DNA of 64,000 nucleotides from Leptodactylus fallax (Eukaryota; Chordata; Amphibia; Anura; Leptodactylidae). Shown here piece after piece: positions 23,837 to 35,530 of the stretch; position 1 is the first letter of the stretch, and every line of letters starts with the position of its first letter. The translations under genes were made by a program, and so were the position numbers. The notes beneath the pieces were generated by a model. That model was not told the DNA's origin. It searched no databases and saw only the letters and a list, made by a program, of their open reading frames with translations. Where the stretch lies: NCBI GenBank assembly GCA_947044405.1, contig CAMRHE010000017.1, positions 9,826,001 through 9,890,000 of the forward strand. The letters are read 5' to 3'.

Positions 23837-24404
23837 AAGAGGTTAACTGTCTCTGCTCCTGTATATATGTTATTCCTGCTCTGATTACATTAATGTTTTT
23901 CCTGTGTGTATATACAGTATATATATAATATCTTGCCATGTAATATAGTATTTACATTTATATGCAACAATCCAAGCCATAGTGCCTGGCTCAACGAGCC
24001 AAGGAAGTTCTGTTACCCCATTGCGGTATGGACATTCGTGCTAGAGTGCCTACTCTTCCTTACAGAAAGGACTGTTTATTGTTTCTCAGAGAGACTCTCA
24101 TGATAATGGACACTCACGAAATTTGTGCCAGAGAGCCTCTGGACCCATTTGCACTACTGTTGTTTCTATATGGACTGTCTGATGGTACCGCCAAAAGGTT
24201 CCATAAGTCTGAGTTTAATTATCTCTCCGTTACCCTTCAGACTTCTCATGGACATTTCAGGACTATGCCGGGAGGTCTTACCTCAAGTTTCTAAGTATTA
24301 TATTTTTCTAAACTGTTAGTGACATTTGCACTTTATTCGTATTTATTAACGTTATGTTACATTTCTCACCTTCACCCCAGCCCGTCGCCGAGGTCGGCTC
24401 AGTG
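23837..24404 (+). other. 3' untranslated segment of Gypsy element 1
   Basis: 568 bp between the pol stop and the polypurine tract. It contains an 88-codon frame (24028-24294) with no recognisable domain, membrane segment or signal peptide, so I do not call an env gene. A TA-rich word (gtatatacagtatatatata) is at about 23907. Confidence 0.6.
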
Positions 24405-24418
24405 AAAGAGGGGGAGTA
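24405..24418 (+). promoter_or_regulatory. Polypurine tract of Gypsy element 1
   Basis: AAAGAGGGGGAGTA lies directly before the 3' LTR, where RNase H leaves the plus-strand primer. The core 12 bases recur twice in the leader. Confidence 0.88.
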
Positions 24419-25541
24419 TGTGGCATCCCAGAGCTGGCTATGGCTGGGCTGAGGGTGATCTCTGTGCATTGTATTATTTCCTGTTGCTTCATAGCCTGTG
24501 TGACATAGCAGGGGGGTCCTGAGTCTCACACAACACAGCGCCACCTAGTGAGCCTCACACATGCATTACACCTCCCATAGGATTGAATAGTAACCAAATG
24601 TCCAATGGGAGGACATCGCCTGGGAAAAGGGGAGGAGTCAGCTGATCACTGGGTCCCCATGGTAACACCCCTGCAGGAAGGTCCTGCGTGTGAGGAGTTA
24701 GAAGTGTGGAGTGTTAGGAGGAGGAGGTGAGGAGATAAGTGTGATGTCCTGTGAAGAAAGCAGTGAGTTTAGTGCAGGAATCTCAAGTCCTAGACAGGCC
24801 CAGGAAGGTTGGAGAGCTGACATACTCCAGCTATTCAGAAGATCCTGTCCCCTGTCTGCCTAGCCATCGCCCTGAAGGAAGTCAAGCATCATTATCTTGT
24901 CAGCATGAGACTGTGGAGAGAACATTCTGGAACACGTGCTCCATAGCAAGTATCACAGGATCCAGGGGCCAAGGCCAGACCTGTGGAATATCCTGCCACC
25001 CTGACTATTGCACCCCGAAACTCTGAGCTATCAGGACCACATAACGTGAGTGGGGAATATTATGTACTAGTATCATGGTGGGCATCCTCCTATGAGCCAA
25101 ATAGGAACCCAGATGCACCTTAGGGCTGTAACACTGAAGTATAAGGGGCTAGGAACACCTTTCATCAAGTCTACCCTGCACCCCAGGACTTTGCTGTGTC
25201 ACCAGGCGTACCCCGTTGTTTTGTATTGAAGAAACTGTTTAAGCATTTGTGCCTCCACACCCATGGAAGTAAAAGTTCAACTTTACAACCGTTTCTGTGT
25301 CTGACTCTGCACCGACAACATCAGGGCGCCCCAAACACCACCAGTCGGCACAGTATAGGGGAAGCGCCCCGGGGGAACAATCACCACCAACATTTGTGCA
25401 GCCCCCTCATCACCGGTACCAGTGGTGGTAACGTGGGACAGCACCAGCGCTGCGCCCTCGTGCCCAGAGACCGTGACAAGTCTGCGCTGTTTGCACCCCC
25501 GCAATCCCAACTGCAGCGTTACCTTCCATCTGGTCACCGCA
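24419..25541 (+). repeat. 3' LTR of Gypsy element 1
   Basis: 1123 bp, starting TGTGGCATCC and ending TCACCGCA; 6 bp longer than the 5' copy through a 1-bp and a 5-bp indel. It is followed by the target duplication GTAG (25542-25545). Confidence 0.95.
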
Positions 25542-25964
25542 GTAGTGGATGTGCTTGGTAATGCAGCTCAGTCCCTTGAAATTAAATGGGACTGAAATTC
25601 AGGACATAGAAAATGCATGGCCAAATGACCAACACTGTGAATTGTAGACAATGGAGTGGATACAGTGCTGGTTATAGTGTCAAAAGGTGGTCGATGAAGG
25701 TGCTAAAAGTCAGACCTTCAAGTTTAATATTGTAGTCGTGGAAAATCCCATTACATGGGTGGTGTCACAATGGATATTTATTACCTATCCACATAGGTGA
25801 AAAATACCGATCCTGGGACCCCACCAATTACTAGAAAGGGGGTTTTCACTGAGCTTGAATGGAGCAGTAGTGGAGCGTATAGCCTGTAGCTCCATTTAAT
25901 GTCTATGGGTCTGATAGAATCAGTATAGTACTGTACCTGGCTATTGCCATCAGCCCAATAGAGT

Positions 25965-26352
25965 TTAAAGAGGACCTTTCACCAGGTCTGATAAGCCATC
26001 TGATCAGCGCTGTCACCCTGAGCATTGTGGTGCTTTGTTTATCTAAATGGTGTTCAGCCATTCCACAGATATAAGCCCTTTTAGTGTTGATGCAGATTAG
26101 GCTCTACTAGCCAAGTGGGCAATAACACTGTGATTTCTCTTGGGGTGGGGTCTCTGTGTGCTGTATGTCATGCAGTGTTACCGCCCACTTGGCTAGTACA
26201 GCCTAATCTGCATCAACACTAAAAGGGCTTATATCTGTGGAATGGCTGAACAGATTTGGATAAACAAAACACCAAAATGCTCAGAGTGACAGCGCCGATC
26301 AGACGAGGTATGTCATTGGGCGTTTTAGACCTGGTAACAGGTAACTCTTTAA
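25965..26352. mobile_element. T2-like foldback MITE (TTAA-flanked)
   Basis: Starts TTAAAGAGGACCTTTCACCAG and ends, inverted, with a matching series closing in TTAA (26349-26352). The two halves are long inverted copies of each other: the left arm's 'tggctgaac'-complement through 'gcccacttggctagta'-complement is mirrored around a short centre near 26130-26170, so a single strand could fold into a hairpin of about 170 bp per arm. TTAA target sites and TTAAAGG-type ends are those described for the frog T2 family. No coding capacity. Confidence 0.8.
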
Positions 26353-26395
26353 ATGCTTCTCACTGAGGTCACCAGTTCTGTAAAGCTGGGAGGGG

Positions 26396-26475
26396 GAGGT
26401 ATTGTGGAAGTATTGTGGTAGTATTTTGGAGGTTTTGTGGAAGTATCTTGGAGGATTTGTGGAAGTTTTGTGTTT
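26396..26475. repeat. Short tandem repeat, 'ggtattgtggaagtattttg' type
   Basis: Degenerate repeats of about 15-30 bp built from gtggaagt, attttgg and aggttttg. The shape of the ORFs crossing it on both strands is explained by the repeat. Confidence 0.55.
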
Positions 26476-27237
26476 CCTGCTGGTTATTAGGATGTACTTG
26501 ATGAACATCTTTGTTTTCCTATTCTGCCACTTTTTGCACAGTGTGACTTCATGTGCGAAATTTCATTGTTCAGCATTTGCAAAATATTTATGGACTTTCA
26601 TAACCTTTTCCAATATATGCAAAAAATGTCTTGTATCAAGCATGAAACCGTAACACAACTGTGCTCTGAGCGATTTCAGATTGATAGTTTCTCTGCAAAG
26701 ACTTTTTTTTTGTATTTTTCATTAAAAAAACGTCAGCGTGCAAAATGATATGGGCTGAAACCTAACACTCACTCTGCATTCCTCCAGGAACCTCAGCAAT
26801 ACTAAGACATCTATTGAAAATTTTATTGCAGTCTCAGAGAATTATGAGGCATAACTTACCCTGTCAGAACGCTCCGAAAAGTATAATAGGTCGTAGGTTG
26901 TGATGTTTACTGGCATAAGCCCTGAACATTTGCTGAAGCTTTTGGTATATGGAAAGATTTAGACTAATTACAGAAAATACCACCTCATCTTCTTGTGACA
27001 TTTAGAGTAATATAAGTGATACATTGTGACTGGGCGATTCTACCCCAACCATCCTCCGAAATGTTCTTTTCCATCCCAAGATGTCTCATTTTTGTTCAGG
27101 TTATGGCATTTACTTCATTTAGTAGAGCGAGGAGGTGTCATAGGTTAGTAGGCCTTCCTCAAGTCATCCACATCATCTTTGGAAGATGCCATAGTAGAAA
27201 AGAAATACATACTGGATTATTACATTGGATCTTTACT

Positions 27238-27475
27238 TTAAAGGGAACCTGTCACATTGAAAGTGCAGTCTTATCCACGGGCGGCATGTTATAGAGCGGG
27301 AGGGGCAGAGCAGACTCATAGATACTTTTATAGGATAAGATTCTATTACTTGTATTTCATTAAACATCTGCTCATTCAGGAGTCCAGTGGATGGTCCTAC
27401 GCAATGATTGACAGCGTCTCTGTCAAAATAGGACTGCCCACATGACTACTAACCCCAGAAAGAGAAGAAATTTCG
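27238..27475. mobile_element. T2-like MITE, one end only
   Basis: Begins TTAAAGGGAACCTGTCACA, a typical TTAAAGGR terminus, at 27238. I do not find the matching inverted end, so this is truncated and the right boundary is approximate. Confidence 0.5.
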
Positions 27476-27833
27476 ATAAATAAGTATACCAGAGTATATC
27501 TAAATATATATTTAATATAATATAATGTAATAATGTATCAATCTATTTAGCTCATCCTGCTCTGTAGCATGCTGCCAGTATAACCAGATACCCAACTACT
27601 CGCCAGAGCCGGGACAGTGGCGGATCTGCTGTGACCGGCTCTGCTGTGACCGGCACTTCTTTACTCCCACAGCCAACACACTGTTGTGCTTGGACTGCAG
27701 GTCATCACAAACTAAGTATGTCGATCTCCAGTGGCGAGACAGGTGACAGGTTGACAGTAACAGTGATAGTTAGGCCTAGTGTGCAAGATTGCAGACCATG
27801 GCGATGAACACTCACTGTCATGAGTGTCCTAGG

Positions 27834-28476
27834 TAGAGATAGACAAATTTCCCAAGATTCATTTAGTTTCGGGTTCAGGGGTCCCTGATTCGTTTCAGGT
27901 CAAACAAGTTTGGATAAAACTGGAAGTGAAATTATTATACTTTGGGGTCTCTTCCGTCACCTCTTTTGGGCCTCCTCACATCGTCACATGGGCATGCCGA
28001 GCATCATGATGTCATGGCGACCGGCGTGCGCATGTGACTACTGTGGACCAAATCACCAGCGTTCAGTGCACTCTCTCAGTCTCCTCGTAACCTAATGTGC
28101 CCAGCGTCACTGCTGAGGCCTGTGATTGATGTCATGGTGCTCGGCATTCCCATTTGATTGATGTGATTGGGCCACAGCGGTGACCCTGGGCACATGACGT
28201 CACCAGGAGAACACCGGACACCATGAGGAGGCCTAAAAGAGGTGAGGGAAGGTGAGTATGAATGTTTTTCATTTCTTACACCTCTCTTGGGCCTTCACCT
28301 ATTATACTATGGAGACTGAAGAGACCCCAGAGCATAGTAATTTAGCACAATGCATGTTGCGGTGGCTATTTTAGTTTGTCCAAGGCAAATCCCCAATTGT
28401 TCGGTTTCTTTAAAATCTGAACAATTTGGGATTTTCAGATCAATACTAGCTCATGATGAAGGTTCACCCATTTCTA
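27834..28476. mobile_element. hAT MITE, 'TAGAGATG' family, with target duplication
   Basis: Left terminus TAGAGATAGACAAAT, right terminus ttcacccatttcta. The 8 bp on the left (27826-27833, gtcctagg) match the right (28477-28484, atcctagg) at 7 of 8. Inside, 'attattatactttggggtct' (27931-27950) and 'gagaccccagagcatagtaa' (about 28321) face each other, and several near-repeats of 'cagcg/catgatgtcatgg' occur between them. Confidence 0.75.
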
Positions 28477-28484
28477 ATCCTAGG

Positions 28485-29787
28485 TTGTCTGGTTAGGAGA
28501 ACCAGAGGCTGTATTTGTGTCTTTGAGGCCAGGAGAGCCTCTTCCTCTTAAGCTTTGCTCTCCCAAGTTGGTTATGCTCTGAGTTATCCTCCGCTCCTAC
28601 AAATATTCCTCCTTCCAAGATGTCCTCCAGGCCAGCCAACACACCAAAAGAAGAGGAAGGGGCTCTTAAATAGGGAATCATTCCTGTCCTGGACAACGTC
28701 GCTCCACGGGGCAGCAAGAGACAACTTTTCCCAAGGTGGAGCTCACAGGTACATCTCCATTCTGCCTGTGAAGAGTCGGCACGCAATACAACTACTAGAA
28801 AGTACTAGAACACCGACCCATTGAAGTGACATGAGCATGTATAACATATAGTACCATGTAACAGAATGCAAATACATCACAACACATGAAACAACCTATA
28901 TATGAAACAAATAACCAACACAATGCATGACACAAATAACCTATACTATGGCAAACTCTAAGAATATGCTCTGCTACTGTCCCAAGCGCAGTCAGGAAAG
29001 GGATTTAACCCCTCCTGTGCACCAAAGCCCAAACGTTTAAGGCATGTCTGCACCACTTACACCAGTCTCACCCTATAGGCTTTGTCTAGTGTGAATTCAA
29101 GTGAACAGCAGGCACAACCCATGGACAAACATGGTGCCCTTTCTGTAAAAAGAGCTTTTTTTTTTCTAGTCCTGAATACCCCTTTAACTCCGAGTTTCCG
29201 TTCAGTAGACTTGATAGCTGAAAATAAAAGTAACGTTGACATGCTGGAGTTTAACAAATCTCCCAGTGTTACAGGATACAGAATACAAGTGATTTACAAC
29301 GTGTGCTCTAATACCAGACAGAGAGAGATATACCAAGCACGGCTCTGACTGCGGCACAGTGGCATCGCTCCCATTAGTCTGTTGTTTTCTAGCTAGAATT
29401 ACATCTCAGACACTCGAGTGTTAGGAGAACAATCCCGGCTCGGGGTAATTAACATTATTAGCGCTGGAGATAGAAAACAGAACATGAGCGATTATTGTCA
29501 TCAGAAAGAAATGCTCTGATATATTTATCGGCCTGCCAGATACACCGCCTTCATTACAAGGAGCCGCGCACACAAGGTAGCCGCTGTTATGACTCACACA
29601 GGACTCAGGGTTGTTGTCCATATTTTATACTCCACAAAACTGCAAAATGTCCATTCACTGCCCTTATTAAAATGTCAGCAGAACATGAATAGAAAAGAAA
29701 TACAAAAGCAGGGATTTCATCCCAAGCAATGTATCATCTGGAAATGACCTATTCTTTAAATTAAGCCTTTTTTTACCAAGAAATTCT
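28485..29787. other. Non-coding stretch, no gene seen
   Basis: No defined element or exon. The ORFs here reach about 97 codons and carry no recognisable motif. Confidence 0.45.
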
Positions 29788-30075
29788 GAAATATTGCACA
29801 CTTCCTGTTCTGTAGAGATCACTATAGTCAGCTTATTCCCATCACAAGAAGAATTACATCAAAGAATCCACCATTTATAATAGTTGGTGGGTACAACTTA
29901 CCTCCTTTCTCTACCTCTGAAATATTGCACACTGACCCCTGACAATAGGATGACACTTCCTGTTCTGTAGAGATCACTGAAATCAGCTTATTCTAATCAC
30001 AGAAAGGATTACAGCATGGGATCCACCTTTAATAATAGTTGATGGGAACGATTTACCTCCTTTCTCTACCTCTGA
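29788..30075. repeat. Tandem duplication, 155-bp period, two copies
   Basis: The string cttcctgttctgtagagatc appears at 29801 and 29956. Around both, the same order follows: agcttatt, aatccacc, aataatagttg, and tacctcctttctctacctct. Two diverged copies in direct orientation. Confidence 0.8.
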
Positions 30076-30629
30076 ACCAATCGTAAAGCATGCCAACACC
30101 ACTTAACCACTGTGCACTAAACTATAAAAAACAATTATGGAACTCGTGTAATTATTTGTCGATTAAGCAACTATAGGGGACCAAAACATACAGTAGTAAA
30201 GGGGCCCTCTTGCAGATTTTGCATTGAGGCCCAGGACCTACAAGTTCTGCCTCTGGGTCAAAAATTTACAGTAATACATTACTGCAGGATCTGACTACAA
30301 ATTGCTTGTTTGTAGTCTGTAACTATGGAAACACATAAGTCTGTGTACACAAAATGGTAGGATTATGTATATAATGACAACGTACTGATTGAATTCTCTA
30401 ATTCAAGGCAATAATTCAACACAATATCACAGCATGTTAACAAAACTCACCTAGACACATATAGGATATCACTTTGTGACACAATATCACCAAACAATAT
30501 TGTCTTTAAAAGCTGGTCATCTGAGACACACATCTGGTCATGTCCAGCCAAGATTATAGGTAAGGAGGGGCACATCTGTATTCTACTAGTATAGAGAGAA
30601 CACACTATCATTACTTTTGGGCCCTATAA

Positions 30630-30710
30630 ATGTACCCATTCAGGCAGAGACGTAACTTGAAGCTCCAGAAGCCCAGTGCAGAATTTGTAACAGGACCTCC
30701 ACCTACTATG
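30630..30710. mobile_element. hAT fragment
   Basis: Starts near 'caggcagagacgtaacttga', close to the CAGNGGCGTAACT terminus of the MITE at 1410. No partner end found. A related inverted relic ('ggggccctcttgcag...gaggcccagg') is at about 30200-30260. Confidence 0.4.
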
Positions 30711-32544
30711 ATACCTTACGTGGCAGAGAGACCTTTGAGCCCCTTCAGACTCCATGGTCCACACACGACCCTATGACATAAAGATTTACAATATACAAAA
30801 TTTTAATAAAAATGTTTGAAAATTGAAACAATAATAATACTTGGGTTCTTGTTCTTTGGAGGTCCTTTGCCCGTACTGGTCTGAAACCTTCAGCTGAATG
30901 CTACATCACTGTTGACTGATACAGCCTTTTACATTGTACTGGACCCGTTCATTTTTAGATATTTTGATAGAATCCATTGATTTTGCTGCAGCCCAGAGCA
31001 GACAGTCTATTCTATGGCTACCCTGCGAGATGAGAGATACAGATTACAGCCTCAAGAGATGTTCTGTCAGCAGCTTTCTACGACCGACCTCAGTAACCTT
31101 GACCCAGAACGGAACATTTTTTTTTTCCTTTCCACAAATAAGAATCCTTATCTCTAATAAATGTTAATTTACACAGCTCGAAAATCATTTGGCGGCAGTA
31201 AACAGGAACACGGGTGAACAGATGAATAATCTTGTATCAAGTTGGGATTTAATTAGGTTATGGCCTGAGTTAATCTCAGTAAATAATGAATAGAAGCTGC
31301 ACATGGAAAATAACAAGAAGAATACCAGTGTCATAAGGTAATAGATAGTGCGTCACTTACAGGACTGGGCTATTACCAAATCTGATTCGAGGCAGCACAT
31401 GGCATCTGTTTTTATCCAGTCTTTCAATATTATATTACTTTATCTTTAACTCCTTAAGGACATGGCCTAGATTTGTACCTTTTTTTTTCCATTTTCATTG
31501 ACGAAGGCCTGTTTTTAGTGGGATAAGTTCTAGTTTTCAATGGCACCATTTTGCAGTAACTTTTATATATCATTTGCCTATATATTAATTTTTTGTTCAT
31601 TTTTTGGAAGGTGGAAAATGGTCTTTCCGCCATTGTTTTTTAGGTTTAATTGTTACAATTTTGACTGTGAGATATAAATGACATAAAGCGTCTTATAATT
31701 ATGGTAATACTAAATTCTTATAGTTTTTTTACCTCTTCTGCATAATAAAAACATTTTTAAGAAAATAATTCACGCATCTAATGCTCAGCACATTTTTATT
31801 TATTTGACTTTAGTCACTTTTATTCCATTTGTAGGGGGAGGCCAGAGGAAGAAAAAACTGCAGTTCTGTATTTTTGTTTTGTTTTGTTGGTGCAGGTATT
31901 AAGCCGTTCATTGTATTGTATGAATTTTTATTTTATTCAATAAAAAAGAAAAGTTACTTTTTTATTATGATTTTTTATTTTTCTAAAACTTTTTGCAAAC
32001 TTTTTTTTTTTACTCCTAGTAGTGGACCAGTGTGCAGTTTTTTGAGTGATCATAAAATATATGTATTTTCACTTTATTGCAGTAACATATATTATTATAC
32101 TGACAGGCAACCTATTAGGTCCTGCTGACAGCACCTACATGAGGTAGCAATGGTGGCCTCCTCAACTATGCTGATGGGGTTCCGGGGGAGACTCCTCCCT
32201 TTAACCACTAAGATGCCATAGTCAGCACTGATTGTGGTATTTAAGGAGTTAGACAGCTGGACCAGAAGTACTGTATCTTTGATGCCAGCCATTAAAGTGG
32301 GGATGTCATCATTCTGATATACCATTATGTCAAACCACAGGAATATTCCATGTACTGTGACGTAATATGGCGCAGGCACAGGGTAAAAGTTAGAAACTAG
32401 TTCTCCTGTCCCCTAATATTTTCATTGGACAGCCCAGTGTGGATTTATGCTAATGTGGACATAAAATTGACAAATGGGATGGCTTAAAAAAGTGGACACT
32501 CCTTTTAGGGGGAAATTCTTAGAACACTGAGATGTATGTAAAAG
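30711..32544. other. Non-coding stretch, no gene seen
   Basis: AT-rich intergenic DNA with T-runs near 31490 and 31990. No exon, RNA gene or bounded element recognised. Confidence 0.45.
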
Positions 32545-32781
32545 TAATGCTATGTTCACACTAGCGTTCGAGTCTACATAGACTCAGTCCCAGGTTCCGC
32601 TTAAAACCAGCGGCGAGCACAGTCCTGCCAGTTTCAGTATAAAATTGGCAGAAACCAGACAGAAACGCGGCAAACCCCATTATAGTCTATGGGGTTCGCA
32701 GGTTTCCACAGGTAATCGATTTTTAAGCGAAGAGTGTTTCTGCCTTTCAGGTCACCGAACGCTAGTGTGAACCTAGCGTTA
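32545..32781. mobile_element. MITE, 'TTCACACTAGCG' family, best copy
   Basis: Left end taatgctatgttcacactag and right end, reverse-complemented, taacgctaggttcacactag, so terminal inverted repeats of about 26 bp with three mismatches. Contains the shared inner word 'cccattatagtctatggggt' (32677-32696). Related copies at 15416-15640 and 37710-38200. Confidence 0.8.
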
Positions 32782-33487
32782 TGCAAAGGAAAAATGGCGC
32801 AGTAACCCCTAGCAACATTGATTGAAAGAATCAGATTGTCTACCATGGAGAACTGCTCCACTTTTCCTTTAAATCTCTCATTTTGTCTAAAAATAAATAT
32901 TTCTCTCCGCAGGAATGTTAGCTGAAATTATATACAATACAAGAAACAAAGTGACGCTCCCAATAATTATCACATAATTATCACTCCGCTTATTAACTCA
33001 TTTCTGTCCTCTGCGATAATTCAGCAAGAAACATTTACCAGGACTGGCACAATGGGACATAGAAACTGCAAATTAAAGGAATCTCTGATATCAGCTGTAC
33101 CGAGGCGTATCATGTACTAACAGTCCTCATGGGACGGCCATGAATTGTTCCCATGGACGTGCCATATTTAACGGAGATATAGTTTCATAGACTCGAGAAG
33201 GGGTTTTATATTTAGAGTTTCACTTTAAATAAAATATCAGGAAACTGTCAGCAAGCTGTTGTTTAGAGATCTTTATTATGTTACTCTGTGTCCATGTTTA
33301 GAGTGTTAGTTGTTAGTGGGCTCTGCCTTTCATGTGTCATGTGATTTTACCGAGCAAAGGAACTGCCCCAAAGTACAGGACATCAGTAACCATGTGGGCA
33401 GGACAACAAAGAGGGTAGGGAGGCTCGAGGGGCATTACAATGTAGTTTACTGTTTCGATAATTCTCATTCACTTCTATGGGATCTAC

Positions 33488-34794
33488 TAGAGATGAGTAA
33501 ACCAGTTTGGATCAAACCGGATTCGACACAAATTAGGGTATGTCTCCCACAAATCACTAATATATATATATATATTATTTTCATCAGACCCCAGAGTATA
33601 ATAAGTGGAGGCCTAAGGGAAGAGTGGAAATATATTAAACAACTATACTCGCCTTGCCTCACCCCTCTTGGGATCCCTCGCAGCATCCCTTGACGTCTTT
33701 TTCTGACCTGGTTGATGTCACATGCCCCAGGTGATGCTTCCATTAAAGCGTCATGATGTCGGCATGCTCCATGTGATAGAAGGGGATGGACTGGAGGCGA
33801 AGCCTAGGGGGAGGACCCACATGACGTGGGTATGTCTGGACGGAAGTCCATTGGTGGATGGGTGGTAAGTTGGGTTGAGAGGCGGGTTTGGTTGCAGGCG
33901 GGCGGGCTTTAAAAGAAAAAGCCCGCGAAGACCAACGGCAGTCGCCGTGAAGGACATCAGCATCAGGAAGCTCCCACCCTCCCTCCCGTTGTTTAGTCTT
34001 GAGGGAATTGTTGGGTGTTGGTTCAATGAGGGTTCCGGGGGAAAGGAGAGGGGTTTTGTTCCTCTAGGTATGTCATAGGGTCTCTGTCACGGCAGTTGGG
34101 CAGGGGGTCCTAGGAGTTGGGAAGGAAATATCTGGTGGTATGGTTGGGGGAGAGCTGTGAGGCTCTGGACTCCCCAAAAACAATGTATCGGTGATGAGGA
34201 ATTTTTGGGCTGGCCTTGGATCGTGGGATCTTTAATGATACATCCTTATATCACCAGGGAATGGTGATTTGGTGCCTCCGAGCTGGGCCTTGCGGCTGGA
34301 GGTAATTTAAAGGGTAAGTTATAGGTCAGTGTGTTGGCTCCGAGGACCTCCTTAGTCTAATATGTATATATTCTGTTATTTGGATCTTTAGTTTGTATGT
34401 TTGTTTAATAAAAAGGCTGCTGTGGCCAATTCAACTCCACTTCCTTTCTGTTGAGTCTTTATTATACAGGTGGGACAAGGTACGTGAAGTGGAGGAACTA
34501 AACATTACCTCATCCTGTGGTGCTCATGATATAAGCCAGGAGGCCAGAAGAGGTTGGAAAAGGACATCAAGGGACTGCCAGATGCCATGAGGGAGCTTAG
34601 GAGAGGCAAGGCAAGGTGAGTAAAGGTGTTTATTATGTAGATGCAACTCCCCTAGGCTTCCACCTATTATAATCTGGGGTCTGTAGAGACCCCAGAGTAT
34701 AATAATAGCACTTCCCGTTTGGCCGAAATGAACTGGACAGATGAACCTCATAAATATTAGTCAAAACGAATCTTATGAGGTTTGCCCATCTCTG
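33488..34794. mobile_element. hAT MITE, 'TAGAGATG' family, enlarged by an inner insertion
   Basis: Left terminus TAGAGATGAGTAAACC, right terminus ggtttgcccatctctg. Flanks ggatctac (33480-33487) and ggagttac (34795-34802) match at 6 of 8. At 1.3 kb it is about twice the length of relatives. The middle (about 33780-34480) differs from the family and contains ctttaaaag, a late aataaa (34407) and 'caactccacttcctttctgt', which looks like a promoter-to-polyA unit such as a solo LTR. A (TA)n run is at about 33560-33575. Confidence 0.6.
33780..34480 (+). mobile_element. Possible solo LTR or other retroelement fragment
   Basis: A segment inside the hAT MITE with no likeness to the rest of the family. 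A TATA-like ctttaaaag at about 33907 is followed by a G-rich tract and, some 500 bp on, by aataaa (34407) and then 'ggctgctgtggcc'. I cannot define the ends or a target duplication, so class and boundaries are guesses. Confidence 0.3.
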
Positions 34795-35530
34795 GGAGTT
34801 ACACTGTTTCTGTAAAACCTGATCATCAAGGACAGTCTGGATTTCACTGTCATGGTGGTCGCAGTGAGGTAGAGCCTGGGGGTTTCATCTTAGTTATAGG
34901 CATGGGTCCATCCTGTGGAAATGTCAGCTTTGTGGGAAACCCCTCTAATGTGTATTTCTGTGTGTACATGCATGTGTCATGCCTATGTGCATATGTTATA
35001 TATGCAACTGTATGAAGAAGTGCAGGAGTATACACTTGTTCTGGCCGACTTCCATTCCATAAACCCAAACCCAATATCGCAGTATCACACTCTGCATTGA
35101 TGTATTAAAGTAAGACAAAAACTGTGGCTTATTCGTAGTTTCTTACTGAGAGGAAGTCATTTTTATCAAATCTGAGTACGGAGCAGAGGATTCCACGTCC
35201 TCCCACAGGATCACTTTAAAAGCTTTGTATAACACAAAATGACTGCTGTAAAGTGCGTGTAGTGGACAGAAGAGCGCAGCGTACAAGATCCTCTCCAACA
35301 TGACTTATTATTATTCCCTTTCATCAGCGGCGACTACTCTAAGCAGAGACAGTTTTCTTAAATATTCTACTTGAATAAAATGCACTCCCGATATTCTGTA
35401 TACCCTGGGAAATGCAGTAGATGGAAGAGTAGTCATTATTAATAGGAGAATGATGGTTTTACGTCTGATGCAGTTACAATACGTAGAGTCAAAAATGCAG
35501 AGCCAAAAAGCAAAAATAATTGTACTAAGT

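Larger units (their letters stand above)
16927..25541 (+). mobile_element. Complete Ty3/Gypsy LTR retrotransposon (element 1)
   Basis: An 8615-bp element with the order LTR, primer-binding site, leader, gag, pol (protease, reverse transcriptase, RNase H, integrase), polypurine tract, LTR. It is flanked by a 4-bp direct repeat GTAG (16923-16926 and 25542-25545), and both LTRs start with TG and end with CA. Gag and pol are both open, and by eye the LTRs differ by only about 5 substitutions and 2 small indels, so insertion was recent and the copy may still be competent. The order RT-RNase H-integrase places it in Ty3/Gypsy rather than Copia. There is no env-like gene; 568 bp between pol and the polypurine tract hold no recognisable protein. 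Confidence 0.97.

Noticed and set aside
23837..24404. Possible env gene in Gypsy element 1 (88-codon frame)
   Set aside because: No signal peptide, membrane segment or cleavage motif; too short.
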